Part shown: in pieces, positions 43,416-52,029 of the stretch | Layout of the letters: the number at the start of each line of letters is the position of its first letter | How positions within the stretch are numbered: the stretch's first letter is position 1 | From: Lachnospiraceae bacterium JLR.KK008 | GTDB taxonomy: Bacteria > Bacillota > Clostridia > Lachnospirales > Lachnospiraceae | Direction of reading: 5' to 3' | Length of the DNA: 64,000 bases | NCBI GenBank assembly: GCA_037015955.1 | Contig: CP143548.1 | Span: forward strand, 3,032,001 to 3,096,000 | Made by a program: the position numbers and the translations under genes | The notes under the pieces: model-generated | Told to the model about the DNA's origin: nothing | What the model saw: the letters and a program-made list of their open reading frames with translations, nothing else | Databases searched by the model: none

Positions 43416-43898
43416 TCAATCTTCTTCACATGGGTATTTTTTCTCGGCGTCCAGTATGTCTTCCGGCGTTCTGGCCACAGCCAGCGCATCCAGAAGTTTG
43501 TCATTCATAAAAATAGCCGATAACTGCTGAATATTATCCATGTGTTCATCCGGATTGGCCGCGGAGAGTGTGAAAAACAGGTTGGCCTCCTTTTTCTCTC
43601 CATCCTCATCCTCACCGAAGTCGATCATTTTTTCAGACACCATAAAGCCGATGCCTGTCCTGTTCGCTCCGACTGCATTTTCTGTTGTATGTGGCATGGC
43701 CACATGATGTTCAAACACGACATACGGGCCATATTTCTCAATGCAGGCTACAATCTGTTTATAATAGTCCGCATCCACACTTCCATCTTCCACAAGAGAT
43801 TCGGCGCTCAGGCGGATCGCCTCTTTCCAGTCCACTCCTTCGCCATTGATAAACCGATAATGTTTCTTTTCCACAATCGTCTGTAACACGGTAGCCAT
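43416..43898 (-). CDS. ulaC: PTS ascorbate-type EIIA
   Basis: 160 aa EIIA of the mannitol/fructose/ascorbate type. 'YVVFEHHVAMPHTTENAVG' contains the phospho-accepting His in the 'MPH' motif. 'FTLSAANPDEHMDNIQQL' is also conserved. It takes phosphate from HPr and gives it to UlaB. Confidence 0.92.
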   Translation of the reverse strand: MATVLQTIVEKKHYRFINGEGVDWKEAIRLSAESLVEDGSVDADYYKQIVACIEKYGPYVVFEHHVAMPHTTENAVGANRTGIGFMVSEKMIDFGEDEDGEKKEANLFFTLSAANPDEHMDNIQQLSAIFMNDKLLDALAVARTPEDILDAEKKYPCEED

Positions 43899-43920
43899 AA
43901 GCCTTATCTCCTCCTTTTAT

Positions 43921-45024
43921 TTACAGGCAGGATCTGTATGGAATGTTCTGCGGTGCTTCGAAACAATCCTCAAAACCTCTCTGGTGATGATAATACAGCT
44001 TGTCTTTATCCTGAGGATATACATACTTTCCACCTACCTGCCAGAAGAACGGGTGGAACTGATATTCGTTGCGGTCTTTCTTGAAATCATATAAGAGCCT
44101 GATCTCCTCACAGTCCGCCTGGAAGTTTGTCCAAACATCCCAGTGAATGGGAACGACCACTTTACATTTCAAGTTCTCAGCCATGCGCAGAATGTCAGTC
44201 GATGTCATCTTATCCTGCATACCGACCGGATTTTCTCCGAAAGAACCGAAAGCCACATCAATGTCATAATCTTTGCCGTGTTTCGCAAAATAGATAGAGA
44301 AATGAGAATCTCCCGAATGATAAATATTGCCGCCCGGCGTTTTCACGAGATAATTAACTGCCTTATCATCCATATCGGTAGGACAGACGCCGGTCAGTTC
44401 TTCACGGTCAGGACCTGTGGAATCCGTCGTCACAATGCAGGTGCGGTCAAAACTGTCGAGCGCCACAATCTCAATATCTTTAATTTTCACTGTGTCCCCC
44501 GGCTTTACCGTGATGCAGCGGTCTTCAGGAACCCCCCACTTCACCCATGTCTCCACTGATTTTTTCGGTCCGATAAACGGTACCGGAATCTCTTTACCGT
44601 TTTCATCGATCGTCTTCATCCCGCTCTGCAATACATGCGCCGCCCATTCGGCTGACATATGATCCTGATGATAATGTGTGGCCAGTACGGCGTCCACCTG
44701 CCGGAAGGCAAACGGATCGATGACAAACGGGACATTGCGCAGATTCGGCTGCATCGCCCGGCCACCGCACATATTCGCCATCTGATGTCCTACCTTCATC
44801 TTACCATCGCCATGAGTACGCTTGCCGTTGCCACACCAGAGATCAATCGTGATATTCGCCCCGGCCGGTGTCTTAAACCATACGCCCGTGCACCCAAGCC
44901 ACCACATTGCCACATTGCCTGCGGCAACAGTCTCTTTCTCGATGTCCTCTACCAGCCACGTACCCCACTCCGGGAACGTGCTCATAATCCAGCTTTCCCG
45001 GGTCATTTCAGAAACTTTGCTCAT
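43921..45024 (-). CDS. ulaG: L-ascorbate-6-phosphate lactonase
   Basis: 367 aa metallo-beta-lactamase-fold enzyme that opens ascorbate-6-phosphate to 3-keto-L-gulonate-6-phosphate. The metal site is '[15 protein letters not shown]'; '[20 protein letters not shown]' and '[20 protein letters not shown]' match UlaG closely. First gene of the minus-strand operon, AAGGAGG ribosome site, promoter at 45066-45094. A UlaD decarboxylase is not in the window. Confidence 0.95.
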   Translation of the reverse strand: MSKVSEMTRESWIMSTFPEWGTWLVEDIEKETVAAGNVAMWWLGCTGVWFKTPAGANITIDLWCGNGKRTHGDGKMKVGHQMANMCGGRAMQPNLRNVPFVIDPFAFRQVDAVLATHYHQDHMSAEWAAHVLQSGMKTIDENGKEIPVPFIGPKKSVETWVKWGVPEDRCITVKPGDTVKIKDIEIVALDSFDRTCIVTTDSTGPDREELTGVCPTDMDDKAVNYLVKTPGGNIYHSGDSHFSIYFAKHGKDYDIDVAFGSFGENPVGMQDKMTSTDILRMAENLKCKVVVPIHWDVWTNFQADCEEIRLLYDFKKDRNEYQFHPFFWQVGGKYVYPQDKDKLYYHHQRGFEDCFEAPQNIPYRSCL

Positions 45025-45065
45025 ATTTTTCCTCCTTTAATTGGCATTTCTTTTCAGTTTTACTA

Positions 45066-45094
45066 AATATATCCTATCTCATTTCAAATTGCAA
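45066..45094 (-). promoter_or_regulatory. Promoter of the ulaGCAB operon
   Basis: Minus strand: TTGCAA (45094-45089), a 17-bp spacer and TATATT (45071-45066), 42 bp before ulaG. Two TGTTYGT repeats lie just upstream. Confidence 0.65.
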
Positions 45095-45102
45095 TAGATA
45101 TT

Positions 45103-45121
45103 TGTTCGTTTTTATGTTTGT
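45103..45121. promoter_or_regulatory. Candidate operator pair next to the ulaG promoter
   Basis: TGTTCGT (45103-45109) and TGTTTGT (45115-45121), 12 bp apart start to start. These direct repeats resemble DeoR/GlpR-family operators and recur at the ulaE side. Confidence 0.5.
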
Positions 45122-45341
45122 TATTTTATAAATTTCTACATATTCTTTCATTATTTGTGCAATTCATACATTTCTTTTGAAATCTCATTTTTCTTTATTT
45201 TTCGACATTTTCTTGTATTAATTTTGTTTTTAATCTTTTATTTTTATTTTTATGTGCGTTTTTATAGTTAATATAACGAATTTTAAATTGTAACATTTTT
45301 CACAAAAATAGATAACGCCATAAAAATCATCCTTTTTTCAG
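45122..45341. other. AT-rich intergenic core of the ula divergent region
   Basis: About 220 bp of very AT-rich sequence between the two operator/promoter sets, with no open frame and no hairpin worth naming. It probably serves only as spacing, bending or looping DNA between the divergent promoters. Confidence 0.5.
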
Positions 45342-45370
45342 TTGAAAATGTCTAATTTAGCTATTATAAT
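45342..45370 (+). promoter_or_regulatory. Sigma-A promoter of the ulaE operon
   Basis: TTGAAA (45342-45347), a 17-bp spacer and a perfect TATAAT (45365-45370). The start point would be near 45377, leaving a ~150-nt leader before ulaE. Confidence 0.8.
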
Positions 45371-45444
45371 CAACTTTATCAAAAAATATGTGCGCATTTT
45401 TATTTTTTCAGAAAATGTTTTATTTTCTTTTATGACGAATTTTA

Positions 45445-45473
45445 TGTTCGTATAAATGTTCGTTCATGTTTGT
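45445..45473. promoter_or_regulatory. Candidate triple operator in the ulaE leader
   Basis: TGTTCGT at 45445 and 45457, and TGTTTGT at 45467, spaced 12 and 10 bp. They lie downstream of the promoter, where a bound DeoR-type repressor could block elongation. Confidence 0.5.
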
Positions 45474-45530
45474 TTTTCAGAATGCGACTGCGCCATATTT
45501 CATATACTAAACACGAAAGGAAGGTTGTAC

Positions 45531-46373
45531 ATGAGAGCTTATTTGATTGGCTTATATGAAAAAGCCATGCCCAAAACAATGAACTGGAAAGAAAAGCTGG
45601 AATGTGCCAAAGAATGCGGCTATGACTTTGTCGAAATCAGTATTGATGAGACCGACGAAAAGCTGGCAAGATTGGACTGGAGCAGTTCACAGCGGTCGGA
45701 ACTTGTCAGGACCATGCAGGAAGTAGGCGTTCCGCTGCGCAGCATGTGCCTGTCCGGCCACCGCAAATATGCCTTTGGAGATCCTGACCCCGATATTCGC
45801 AGACGCAGTATGGAGATCATGGAAAAGGCAATCCAGTTGGCCGATGATCTTGGCATCCGCATCATCCAACTGGCCGGATATGATGTCTATTATGAACCCC
45901 GGACCGAAGAGAGCGAGCGTCTGTTTCGCGAGAATCTGGAAAAAGCTACATTGATGGCAGCGGAAAAAGGGATCGTTATGGGGTTTGAGACTATGGAGAC
46001 AGAGTTCATGAATACGACGGAAAAGGCCATGAAGTATGTAAAAATTATTAATAATCCCTATCTGGGTATTTATCCCGATTCCGGCAATCTGACCAACGCC
46101 GCCGTCAGTTATCATTCCAGCGTCTTAGACGATCTGGAGACCGGACGCGGCCACATTTTTGCCCTCCATTTAAAAGAAACCGTCCCCGGAAAATTCAGAG
46201 AAATTCCTTTTCTCACCGGACATGTAGATTTTGAAGCGATTATCAGAAAAGCCTGGGATCTTGGCATTCGTCGTTTTGTCACGGAAATGTGGGATGTGGG
46301 CCGGACTGACTGGATGAATGATATTAAATTTGCATGCAGCAACATGCGCGTTATTCTGGACAAACAACAGTAG
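45531..46373 (+). CDS. ulaE: L-ribulose/L-xylulose-5-phosphate 3-epimerase
   Basis: 280 aa TIM-barrel enzyme converting L-xylulose-5-phosphate to L-ribulose-5-phosphate in ascorbate breakdown. 'CAKECGYDFVEISIDETDEKL', 'RSMCLSGHRKYAFG', 'MGFETMETEFMN' (metal-binding Glu), 'GIYPDSGNLTNA' and 'VTEMWDVGRTDW' match UlaE/SgbU. The ATG at 45531 has GAAAGGAAGG upstream; the reading frame extends back to 45456 without a ribosome site. First gene of the plus-strand operon. Confidence 0.95.
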   Translation: MRAYLIGLYEKAMPKTMNWKEKLECAKECGYDFVEISIDETDEKLARLDWSSSQRSELVRTMQEVGVPLRSMCLSGHRKYAFGDPDPDIRRRSMEIMEKAIQLADDLGIRIIQLAGYDVYYEPRTEESERLFRENLEKATLMAAEKGIVMGFETMETEFMNTTEKAMKYVKIINNPYLGIYPDSGNLTNAAVSYHSSVLDDLETGRGHIFALHLKETVPGKFREIPFLTGHVDFEAIIRKAWDLGIRRFVTEMWDVGRTDWMNDIKFACSNMRVILDKQQ

Positions 46374-46404
46374 CTCTGTTATTCTATAGTATAAGGAGAA
46401 TTGA

Positions 46405-47469
46405 ATGAAAATTGAAAAAAAAGTCATTTCCGATCTTAACAAATGTTATTCCATTGCGCAGCTTACTTATCAGGGAGAACATTGTTTTCTCGTAGCCGCA
46501 GAAAAGCAGGACCCCTGCTATCTTTTTGCAGAAGACGGGACACAGCTTGAAACCGTGTGGACACAGCCCGGCGGGGTTATGACAATGGCCCAGGTTCCCG
46601 GCTCTGACGGCCAGTTTCTCGCCACACATAAATTTTATTCTCCCAATGATTCTCTGGAGGCCAGAATCGTGATCGCTACTCCCAGGGCAAAAAATGACTG
46701 GGAAATACGCACTTTGTGCAGCGCTCCTTTTGTCCATCGCTTTGGTATTTTAAAGCGTGGCGGAATCAATTATCTGATCGTCTGTTGCCTGAAGACCGGG
46801 CATGAATATAAAAATGACTGGCGTTTTAAGGGTGCCTGTTATGGCGCACCATTGCCATCCGACCTGTCCGCTTTTGATAATGAGCATCCACTGAGATTGA
46901 CTCTTATCAAAGATGGCATGTTAAAAAATCACGGATATTCCCTTGTAAAGCACGGCGGGCACGATGCCGCTCTTGTTGGCTGTGAAGAAGGTGCCTTTCT
47001 CTTTGATCCGCCGGCTGTTCCCGGTGCGGACTGGGCGGTGACACAGATCAGCAGCGTTCCCTGCAGTGATGCCGTTCTTCTGGATTTCGACGGGGACGGA
47101 AAAGCGGAACTTGGCTGCATTGGTCCTTTTCATGGTTCTTCCCTGACTATTTATCATTTAGATGAGCATAATAACTATGTTCCCCAATGGAAATATGACC
47201 GGCCTGAATCGGAAACTGAGATGATTCACGCTACCTGGGCATGTGAACTTCTCGGCAGGCCGACATGGATTGTGGGATGGCGTAAGGGAACCAAAAATAC
47301 CATAGCCATCACCTGGGACGCACAGGCAGGAACCTATCGCACCGAATCGATTGATGAAAACACAGGGTGCGCAAACGCGCTGCATTTTGTCAACAAAGCC
47401 GGAAATGACGTAATCGTGGCAACGAATCGTGAGATCAACGAAGTTGCTCTGTATACCATTACAAACTAG
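46405..47469 (+). CDS. Unknown beta-propeller-like protein in the ascorbate operon
   Basis: 354 aa, cytosolic by sequence (no signal peptide or helix). Repeated short beta blades with Gly-rich turns and one 'LDFDGDGKAELGCIGPFHG' stretch resemble FG-GAP/VCBS propellers and their Asp-rich calcium loops. Other features: 'VHRFGILKRGGINYLIVCCLK' (shortened: FGILKRGG) and a C-terminal 'VIVATNREINEVALYTI'. AAGGAGAATTG precedes the ATG. It sits between ulaE and ulaF with short gaps, so it is co-expressed. I do not recognise a known enzyme; a sugar-phosphate or regulator-binding role is speculation. Confidence 0.65.
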   Translation: MKIEKKVISDLNKCYSIAQLTYQGEHCFLVAAEKQDPCYLFAEDGTQLETVWTQPGGVMTMAQVPGSDGQFLATHKFYSPNDSLEARIVIATPRAKNDWEIRTLCSAPFVHRFGILKRGGINYLIVCCLKTGHEYKNDWRFKGACYGAPLPSDLSAFDNEHPLRLTLIKDGMLKNHGYSLVKHGGHDAALVGCEEGAFLFDPPAVPGADWAVTQISSVPCSDAVLLDFDGDGKAELGCIGPFHGSSLTIYHLDEHNNYVPQWKYDRPESETEMIHATWACELLGRPTWIVGWRKGTKNTIAITWDAQAGTYRTESIDENTGCANALHFVNKAGNDVIVATNREINEVALYTITN

Positions 47470-47478
47470 GAGGTATTC

Positions 47479-48183
47479 ATGATGCTGGAAGAACTGAAAA
47501 AAATAGTATATGATGCAAACATGGAACTGCCGCGCAGGGGCCTCGTCACATATACATGGGGAAATGTAAGCGGAATCGACCGGGAAAAGGGACTCTTTGT
47601 TATTAAACCTTCCGGTGTTGAATATGAAGATCTCACGCCGGAAGATATGGTCGTCATGGACCTGCAGGGCAATAAAGTCGAAGGAAAACTCAACCCCTCT
47701 TCCGACACGAAGACTCACCGTATTCTCTACAACGCTTTTCCCGAGATCGGCGGTATTGTCCATACACACAGTCCTCATGCGGTTGCATGGGCACAGGCCG
47801 GCCGTGATATTCCCGCATATGGCACGACTCATGCGGATTACTTCTATGGTCCGGTACCTTGTGCGCGCAATCTGACTCCGGAAGAAATCAAAGAAGACTA
47901 TGAATCCAACACCGGAAATGTGATCGTGGAAACATTTCATCAAAGAGGCATCAATCCGGTGCATGTACCCGGCGTCATTTGCCACAACCATGGTCCTTTC
48001 AGTTGGGGAAAAGATGCCGCACAGGCTGTTTACCACTCTGTCGTTCTGGAAGAAGTCGCAAAAATGGATATGTTCACCGAGCTGATCAACCCCAAAGCAG
48101 AACCGGCCCCGTCCTGCATTCTGGACAAACATTTTATGCGCAAGCATGGACCAAACGCTTATTATGGTCAGGGAGATCACTGA
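47479..48183 (+). CDS. ulaF: L-ribulose-5-phosphate 4-epimerase
   Basis: 234 aa class II aldolase-type zinc enzyme converting L-ribulose-5-phosphate to D-xylulose-5-phosphate. '[21 protein letters not shown]', '[25 protein letters not shown]' (metal His pair) and '[20 protein letters not shown]' are the AraD/UlaF signatures, with the third His in '[12 protein letters not shown]'. It completes the link from ascorbate to the pentose phosphate pathway. AGGAGG ribosome site. Confidence 0.95.
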   Translation: MMLEELKKIVYDANMELPRRGLVTYTWGNVSGIDREKGLFVIKPSGVEYEDLTPEDMVVMDLQGNKVEGKLNPSSDTKTHRILYNAFPEIGGIVHTHSPHAVAWAQAGRDIPAYGTTHADYFYGPVPCARNLTPEEIKEDYESNTGNVIVETFHQRGINPVHVPGVICHNHGPFSWGKDAAQAVYHSVVLEEVAKMDMFTELINPKAEPAPSCILDKHFMRKHGPNAYYGQGDH

Positions 48184-48231
48184 CAATAATGATACATGCA
48201 AAAAATTATATTATGTAAAGGAGAGAAACTT

Positions 48232-48489
48232 ATGAAATCATTCGAGTACACAGTTACAGATCCTGTAGGTATCCACGCAAGACCGGCAGGAAATCTGGCA
48301 AAAGAGGCAAAACAGTATGACTCTGTGATTACCATCACCAAGAACGGAAAAAGTGCAGAGGCAAAAAAGCTGATGGCTCTTATGGGACTTGGCGTAAAAC
48401 AGGGGGATACTGTTACCGTGACGATCGAAGGTGGCGATGAAGCGGCAAACGCTGCAAAAATGGAAGCGTTCTTTAAAGCTAACCTGTAG
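48232..48489 (+). CDS. HPr family phosphocarrier protein with Lys at the Ser46 position
   Basis: 85 aa from the ATG at 48232 (AAAGGAGAG upstream). 'DPVGIHARPAGNLAKEA' holds the active-site His15. Aligned to B. subtilis HPr, the regulatory region reads 'AKKLMALMGLGV' where the usual is 'LKSIMGVMSLGI': Ser46, the HPr-kinase target, is Lys. It should carry phosphate for transport but not act with CcpA through Ser46 phosphorylation. It is cotranscribed with the ascorbate genes and Enzyme I. Confidence 0.92.
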   Translation: MKSFEYTVTDPVGIHARPAGNLAKEAKQYDSVITITKNGKSAEAKKLMALMGLGVKQGDTVTVTIEGGDEAANAAKMEAFFKANL

Positions 48490-48500
48490 GGAGGAACAGA

Positions 48501-50114
48501 ATGGAAGAAAGAACAGGAAAGAAGATTTTTAATGGCATCGCCATTGGTAAAATCAAATTCCATGTCAAGTCAGAAAACAAAGTCGCCCGTATCAAAATCG
48601 AAAACCCTGATGATGAGATCAAACGATACGAGTCAGCGAAAGAGACTGCTATTGAGCAGTTGAATGCACTGTATGAAAAGGCACTCGTGGAAGTCGGCGA
48701 GGCGAACGCAGAAATCTTTAACGTACACGCTATGATGTTAGAGGATGATGATTACAATGAATCCATACATAACATCATTACGACACAGAGTGTCAATGCG
48801 GAATACGCCGCAGCAATTACCGGTGATAATTTCGCAGAGATGTTTGCTAATATGGATGATGAGTATTTCAAAGCCCGTTCCGCAGATGTCAAAGATATTA
48901 CGGAACGTGTCGTTACTATTTTATGCGGTGGCACGGAAGACAATGACATCGGCGACGAGCCGGTAATCATCGTTGCCGAGGATCTGGCTCCCAGCGAAAC
49001 GGTACAGATGGATAAAAGCAAGTTGCTGGCATTTGTTACCCGGCTCGGTTCCGCCAACTCTCACACTGCCATTCTTGCCAGAACAATGGGAATCCCTGCG
49101 CTGGTAGGTGTGGACATCGATTCGTCATGGGATGGCAAGATCGGTGTTGTTGACGGTTATGAAGGCAAATTCCTGATTGATCCCGATATGGATACTTTGG
49201 AAGGCTATTTCAAGAAGAAGTCAGAGGATGATCAGCAGAAACAGCTGCTTCAAACACTAAAGGGAAAAGAAAACGTCACAAAATCAGGAAAAAAGATCAA
49301 GCTGTATGCCAATATTGGTAATCCGGGCGATCTTGTATCCGTACTGGAAAATGATGCCGGCGGCATTGGGCTGTTCCGCAGTGAATTCCTGTATCTGGAG
49401 TCCGACAATTATCCTACCGAGGAGGAACAGTTCCAGGCATACAAAAAAGTTGTGGAAACGATGGGCGGCAGAAAAGTTATTATCCGTACACTCGACATCG
49501 GCGCTGACAAACAGGTCGATTACTTCCACTTAGACAAAGAGGACAACCCGGCTCTTGGCTATCGCGCGATCCGTATCTGCCTTACTCAGCCTGAGATTTT
49601 CCGCACGCAGCTTCGTGCTCTCTTCCGCGCAAGCGCATATGGAAATCTCGCGATCATGTATCCGATGATCATTTCCGTAAAAGAAGTTCGCCAGATTAAA
49701 GAAATCTCCAAATCAGTGAGAGAAGAGCTGATCGCAGAAGGCTTTACTTTAGGGCATGTGGAAGAAGGGATTATGATCGAGACACCGGCGGCGGCTCTCA
49801 TGAGCGATGAGCTGGCAAAAGAAGTAGATTTCTTCAGTATCGGCACGAATGATCTGACCCAGTATACACTGGCCATTGATCGTCAGAACGCAAAACTTGA
49901 CGTATTTTATGATGCTCACCATCCGGCTGTGCTTCGCTTTATCCAGATGGTAGCAGACAACGCTCACAAAGCGGGCATCTGGGCGGGTATCTGCGGTGAA
50001 CTTGGCGCCGATCTTGCATTGACAGAAACATTCCTCAAGATGGGACTCGACGAGCTTTCCGTATCACCGGGATGTATTCTTCCGGTACGCAAAGCGATCC
50101 GGGAAACAGAGTAA
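48501..50114 (+). CDS. ptsI: PEP-protein phosphotransferase, Enzyme I
   Basis: 537 aa. The N-terminal HPr-binding and phosphohistidine domain has 'RLGSANSHTAILARTMGIPALVG' with the phosphorylated His. The C-terminal PEP-binding barrel has 'GIGLFRSEFLYLESD', 'IRTLDIGADKQVDYF', 'EEGIMIETPAAALMS' and 'FFSIGTNDLTQYTLAIDR', and the active Cys in 'GICGELGADLAL'. Length is slightly below E. coli EI. GGGAGGAACAG precedes the ATG. It feeds phosphate from PEP to the neighbouring HPr. Last gene of the operon. Confidence 0.95.
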   Translation: MEERTGKKIFNGIAIGKIKFHVKSENKVARIKIENPDDEIKRYESAKETAIEQLNALYEKALVEVGEANAEIFNVHAMMLEDDDYNESIHNIITTQSVNAEYAAAITGDNFAEMFANMDDEYFKARSADVKDITERVVTILCGGTEDNDIGDEPVIIVAEDLAPSETVQMDKSKLLAFVTRLGSANSHTAILARTMGIPALVGVDIDSSWDGKIGVVDGYEGKFLIDPDMDTLEGYFKKKSEDDQQKQLLQTLKGKENVTKSGKKIKLYANIGNPGDLVSVLENDAGGIGLFRSEFLYLESDNYPTEEEQFQAYKKVVETMGGRKVIIRTLDIGADKQVDYFHLDKEDNPALGYRAIRICLTQPEIFRTQLRALFRASAYGNLAIMYPMIISVKEVRQIKEISKSVREELIAEGFTLGHVEEGIMIETPAAALMSDELAKEVDFFSIGTNDLTQYTLAIDRQNAKLDVFYDAHHPAVLRFIQMVADNAHKAGIWAGICGELGADLALTETFLKMGLDELSVSPGCILPVRKAIRETE

Positions 50115-50142
50115 AAAACTGAATCAATAACAAGATAAAACA

Positions 50143-50184
50143 AATACGGCGGACGGGAATTAATTACCTGTCTGCCGTATTTTT
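50143..50184 (+). terminator. Rho-independent terminator after ptsI
   Basis: AATACGGCGGACGGG pairs with CCTGTCTGCCGTATT (two G-U pairs) around a 9-nt loop, followed by a T-run. It closes the ulaE-ptsI operon. Confidence 0.88.
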
Positions 50185-50187
50185 ATG

Positions 50188-50384
50188 CGCAGGAACGCAC
50201 AGATGAACGTATCACTTACACAATATGCGCTTCTTATCTCAGAGAAGTATTGGGAGGATAAAAGTAATCCCACCTGCCGATACCGAAGGAGCTCCCGGCA
50301 GGAACGTCGTAAGCACTTTGGACATGCAGTATTTCTTCTTTCCTGCTATCATAAGCAGCACTAGGCAGACGAGGCAATGCCCTT
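50188..50384. other. Unassigned intergenic stretch with two tandem hairpins
   Basis: No confident gene. It can fold as TGGGA/TCCCA (50251-50255 with 50268-50272) directly followed by CCTGCCG/CGGCAGG (50273-50279 with 50296-50302) with GGAGCTCC in the loop. A 66-codon plus-strand frame crosses it but continues antisense into the lipoprotein gene and has no family likeness. It could be a small RNA, the 3' end of the lipoprotein transcript, or a gene remnant. Confidence 0.4.
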
Positions 50385-51557
50385 TTATTCTCCATAGGAT
50401 AGATTACCTCCCGTTATCGCATTGATCCGCTCCGCACTGCTGTTTCCCGAAGGCGAATCTATCTGCACACACCAATAAGGCACCAGCTTATACTGTTCCT
50501 TCTCTTCCCAGTCCGGTACAACGACATATTCCAGCCATATCCGGGAGATTGTAATCTGCGAGCTCAATATGGTATTTATATAAATTTCCTCTACCGCTTC
50601 CAGTGCGGCCTCCGCTGAGATAATCGTCTGCGCCTCTGCTTCCGGGCTGACATCAAAAATTCCACCCCTACTGACTATATAGCGAATCCCATCCTTATCA
50701 AGCAACATAGTGATTCGGGTTTCAGCCGTCCAAAAGGTTTCCACTGCCATGGATATGCCCGGCTCATTGATGCCGCTATAAATTGGCAGACCATCCTTCG
50801 TCAGTTCATACTCCATATAGTATATCTCATCTGCGTCCGACCAGCCATCGACCGTAGTTTCTTTTCCTCTCTGTGCATCTTCCTGGTATTTCTTAGTCTG
50901 CCTATACTCCTCCTCCAACTCTGTCAGTATTTCCCGGTTCAGAGCATAAGCAACAAGAACCTCTGAATCCTGTCCGGTCAGTTCCTTAATCTTTTCCTTA
51001 CCCATCTGAATGGCATTGTCTGCGTTTAGGAAGGACAAATCCGGTATTTCTTCCTTCTGGAAAGAACAACTGCCAGCATTATAATATGCGGATTCCACCA
51101 AATATACGATGTAGTTGTCCCTTTCCTCGTCCTTGGCATATGTAAAATTTCCATAGGGATCCGTACTAAAGTATCCGCCCTCTTCCGTTTTTGCAGAATA
51201 TGCCCCCACCCATTCCGGGTGAACCGTTACGACTGCTTCCGACGCTCCGAAAAAAACATCTAAATCTTCTCTCGGAAACGCTTGCTTTGTCAACGCATAC
51301 ACGCTATATACCTGCTCTTTCGGCAAAACTATCTCCGCATCAATTACCAATTTATCGGACAACTTATCACTGATATGGTTTGTTCCGGATTCCGCCCCTC
51401 CTGCACTCGAGGCACTCCCCTGCATCGCGTCTGTGCTGCTTCCCGTCGGTGTACTCTCCAAAGGTCCTGCTGCTGTACCAGAGCAGCCAGTCAACAGAAT
51501 ACCAACAGACATAAGCACAGACAACGCAAACATCTTTTTTAATACGCTCTTTTTCAT
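50385..51557 (-). CDS. Lipoprotein of unknown function
   Basis: 390 aa with a signal peptide and lipobox 'ILLTGC' (Cys ~25), then a Ser/Thr/Gly-rich spacer (~26-60), so exported and membrane-anchored. The mature part has a mixed alpha/beta layout. The last ~90 residues ('ISAEAALEAVEEIY', 'LEYVVVPDW', 'KLVPYWCVQID') look like PepSY/YycH-type beta sheets. I do not recognise a characterised family. GGAGGAGATATT precedes the ATG. Standalone, reading toward the ptsI terminator. Confidence 0.75.
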   Translation of the reverse strand: MKKSVLKKMFALSVLMSVGILLTGCSGTAAGPLESTPTGSSTDAMQGSASSAGGAESGTNHISDKLSDKLVIDAEIVLPKEQVYSVYALTKQAFPREDLDVFFGASEAVVTVHPEWVGAYSAKTEEGGYFSTDPYGNFTYAKDEERDNYIVYLVESAYYNAGSCSFQKEEIPDLSFLNADNAIQMGKEKIKELTGQDSEVLVAYALNREILTELEEEYRQTKKYQEDAQRGKETTVDGWSDADEIYYMEYELTKDGLPIYSGINEPGISMAVETFWTAETRITMLLDKDGIRYIVSRGGIFDVSPEAEAQTIISAEAALEAVEEIYINTILSSQITISRIWLEYVVVPDWEEKEQYKLVPYWCVQIDSPSGNSSAERINAITGGNLSYGE

Positions 51558-52029
51558 AATATCTCCTCCATTTGATCAGCAATATTTTCTTTTTTCCGTT
51601 CTGTGAAATCAATGACAATTTCCATTATCCCTATTTTTGCCACAATCACAACCTTTTCTGCATAAAACGACATTATTTTCCCTTTTTTGGTCAATTCACA
51701 AATATTCGTCTCATTTTTCCCAAAATTTATGAATAAATCTCTTTTATTTAACCATGCTGAAAATGAAAGGAAATATCTGTATGATATTCTGGCAATAAAA
51801 AAAGAAACGAGCAAGCCGTAACAAGATGTACGGTGAAAACTCATTTCTTCTGTTCTGTCAATCCCTGATATTGAATTTTTCAAAATTACACATTGGTATT
51901 TTTAATGCAATGGGGGAATTTTGTTCCCCCTTAACCACTTCATAGCATTGCATTCTTCATCACTTTCCATATACAACTGCTTTCTTCGTGCTAAACTGTT
52001 TACATCTACAGTTCACAACATATCACATC
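51558..52029. other. Gene-free stretch between lipoprotein and GltB-like gene
   Basis: AT-rich. A 109-codon minus-strand frame (51554-51883) has no ribosome site, unlikely composition and overlaps the lipoprotein start, so I do not call it. A hairpin GGGGGAA/TTCCCCC (51912-51918 with 51924-51930) and an interrupted one at about 51801-51848 are present. The first may end GltB-like transcripts but has no T-run. Confidence 0.5.

Noticed and set aside
45122-45341. Replication origin or riboswitch in the AT-rich ula gap
   Set aside because: No DnaA boxes, DUE-like repeats or aptamer-like hairpins; explained as a divergent promoter region.
47158-48201. 347-codon minus-strand frame opposite ulaF
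   Set aside because: Shadow of ulaF, which shows full catalytic motifs.
51554-51883. 109-codon frame in the gap upstream of the lipoprotein
   Set aside because: No ribosome site, odd composition, overlaps the lipoprotein start; no family recognised.
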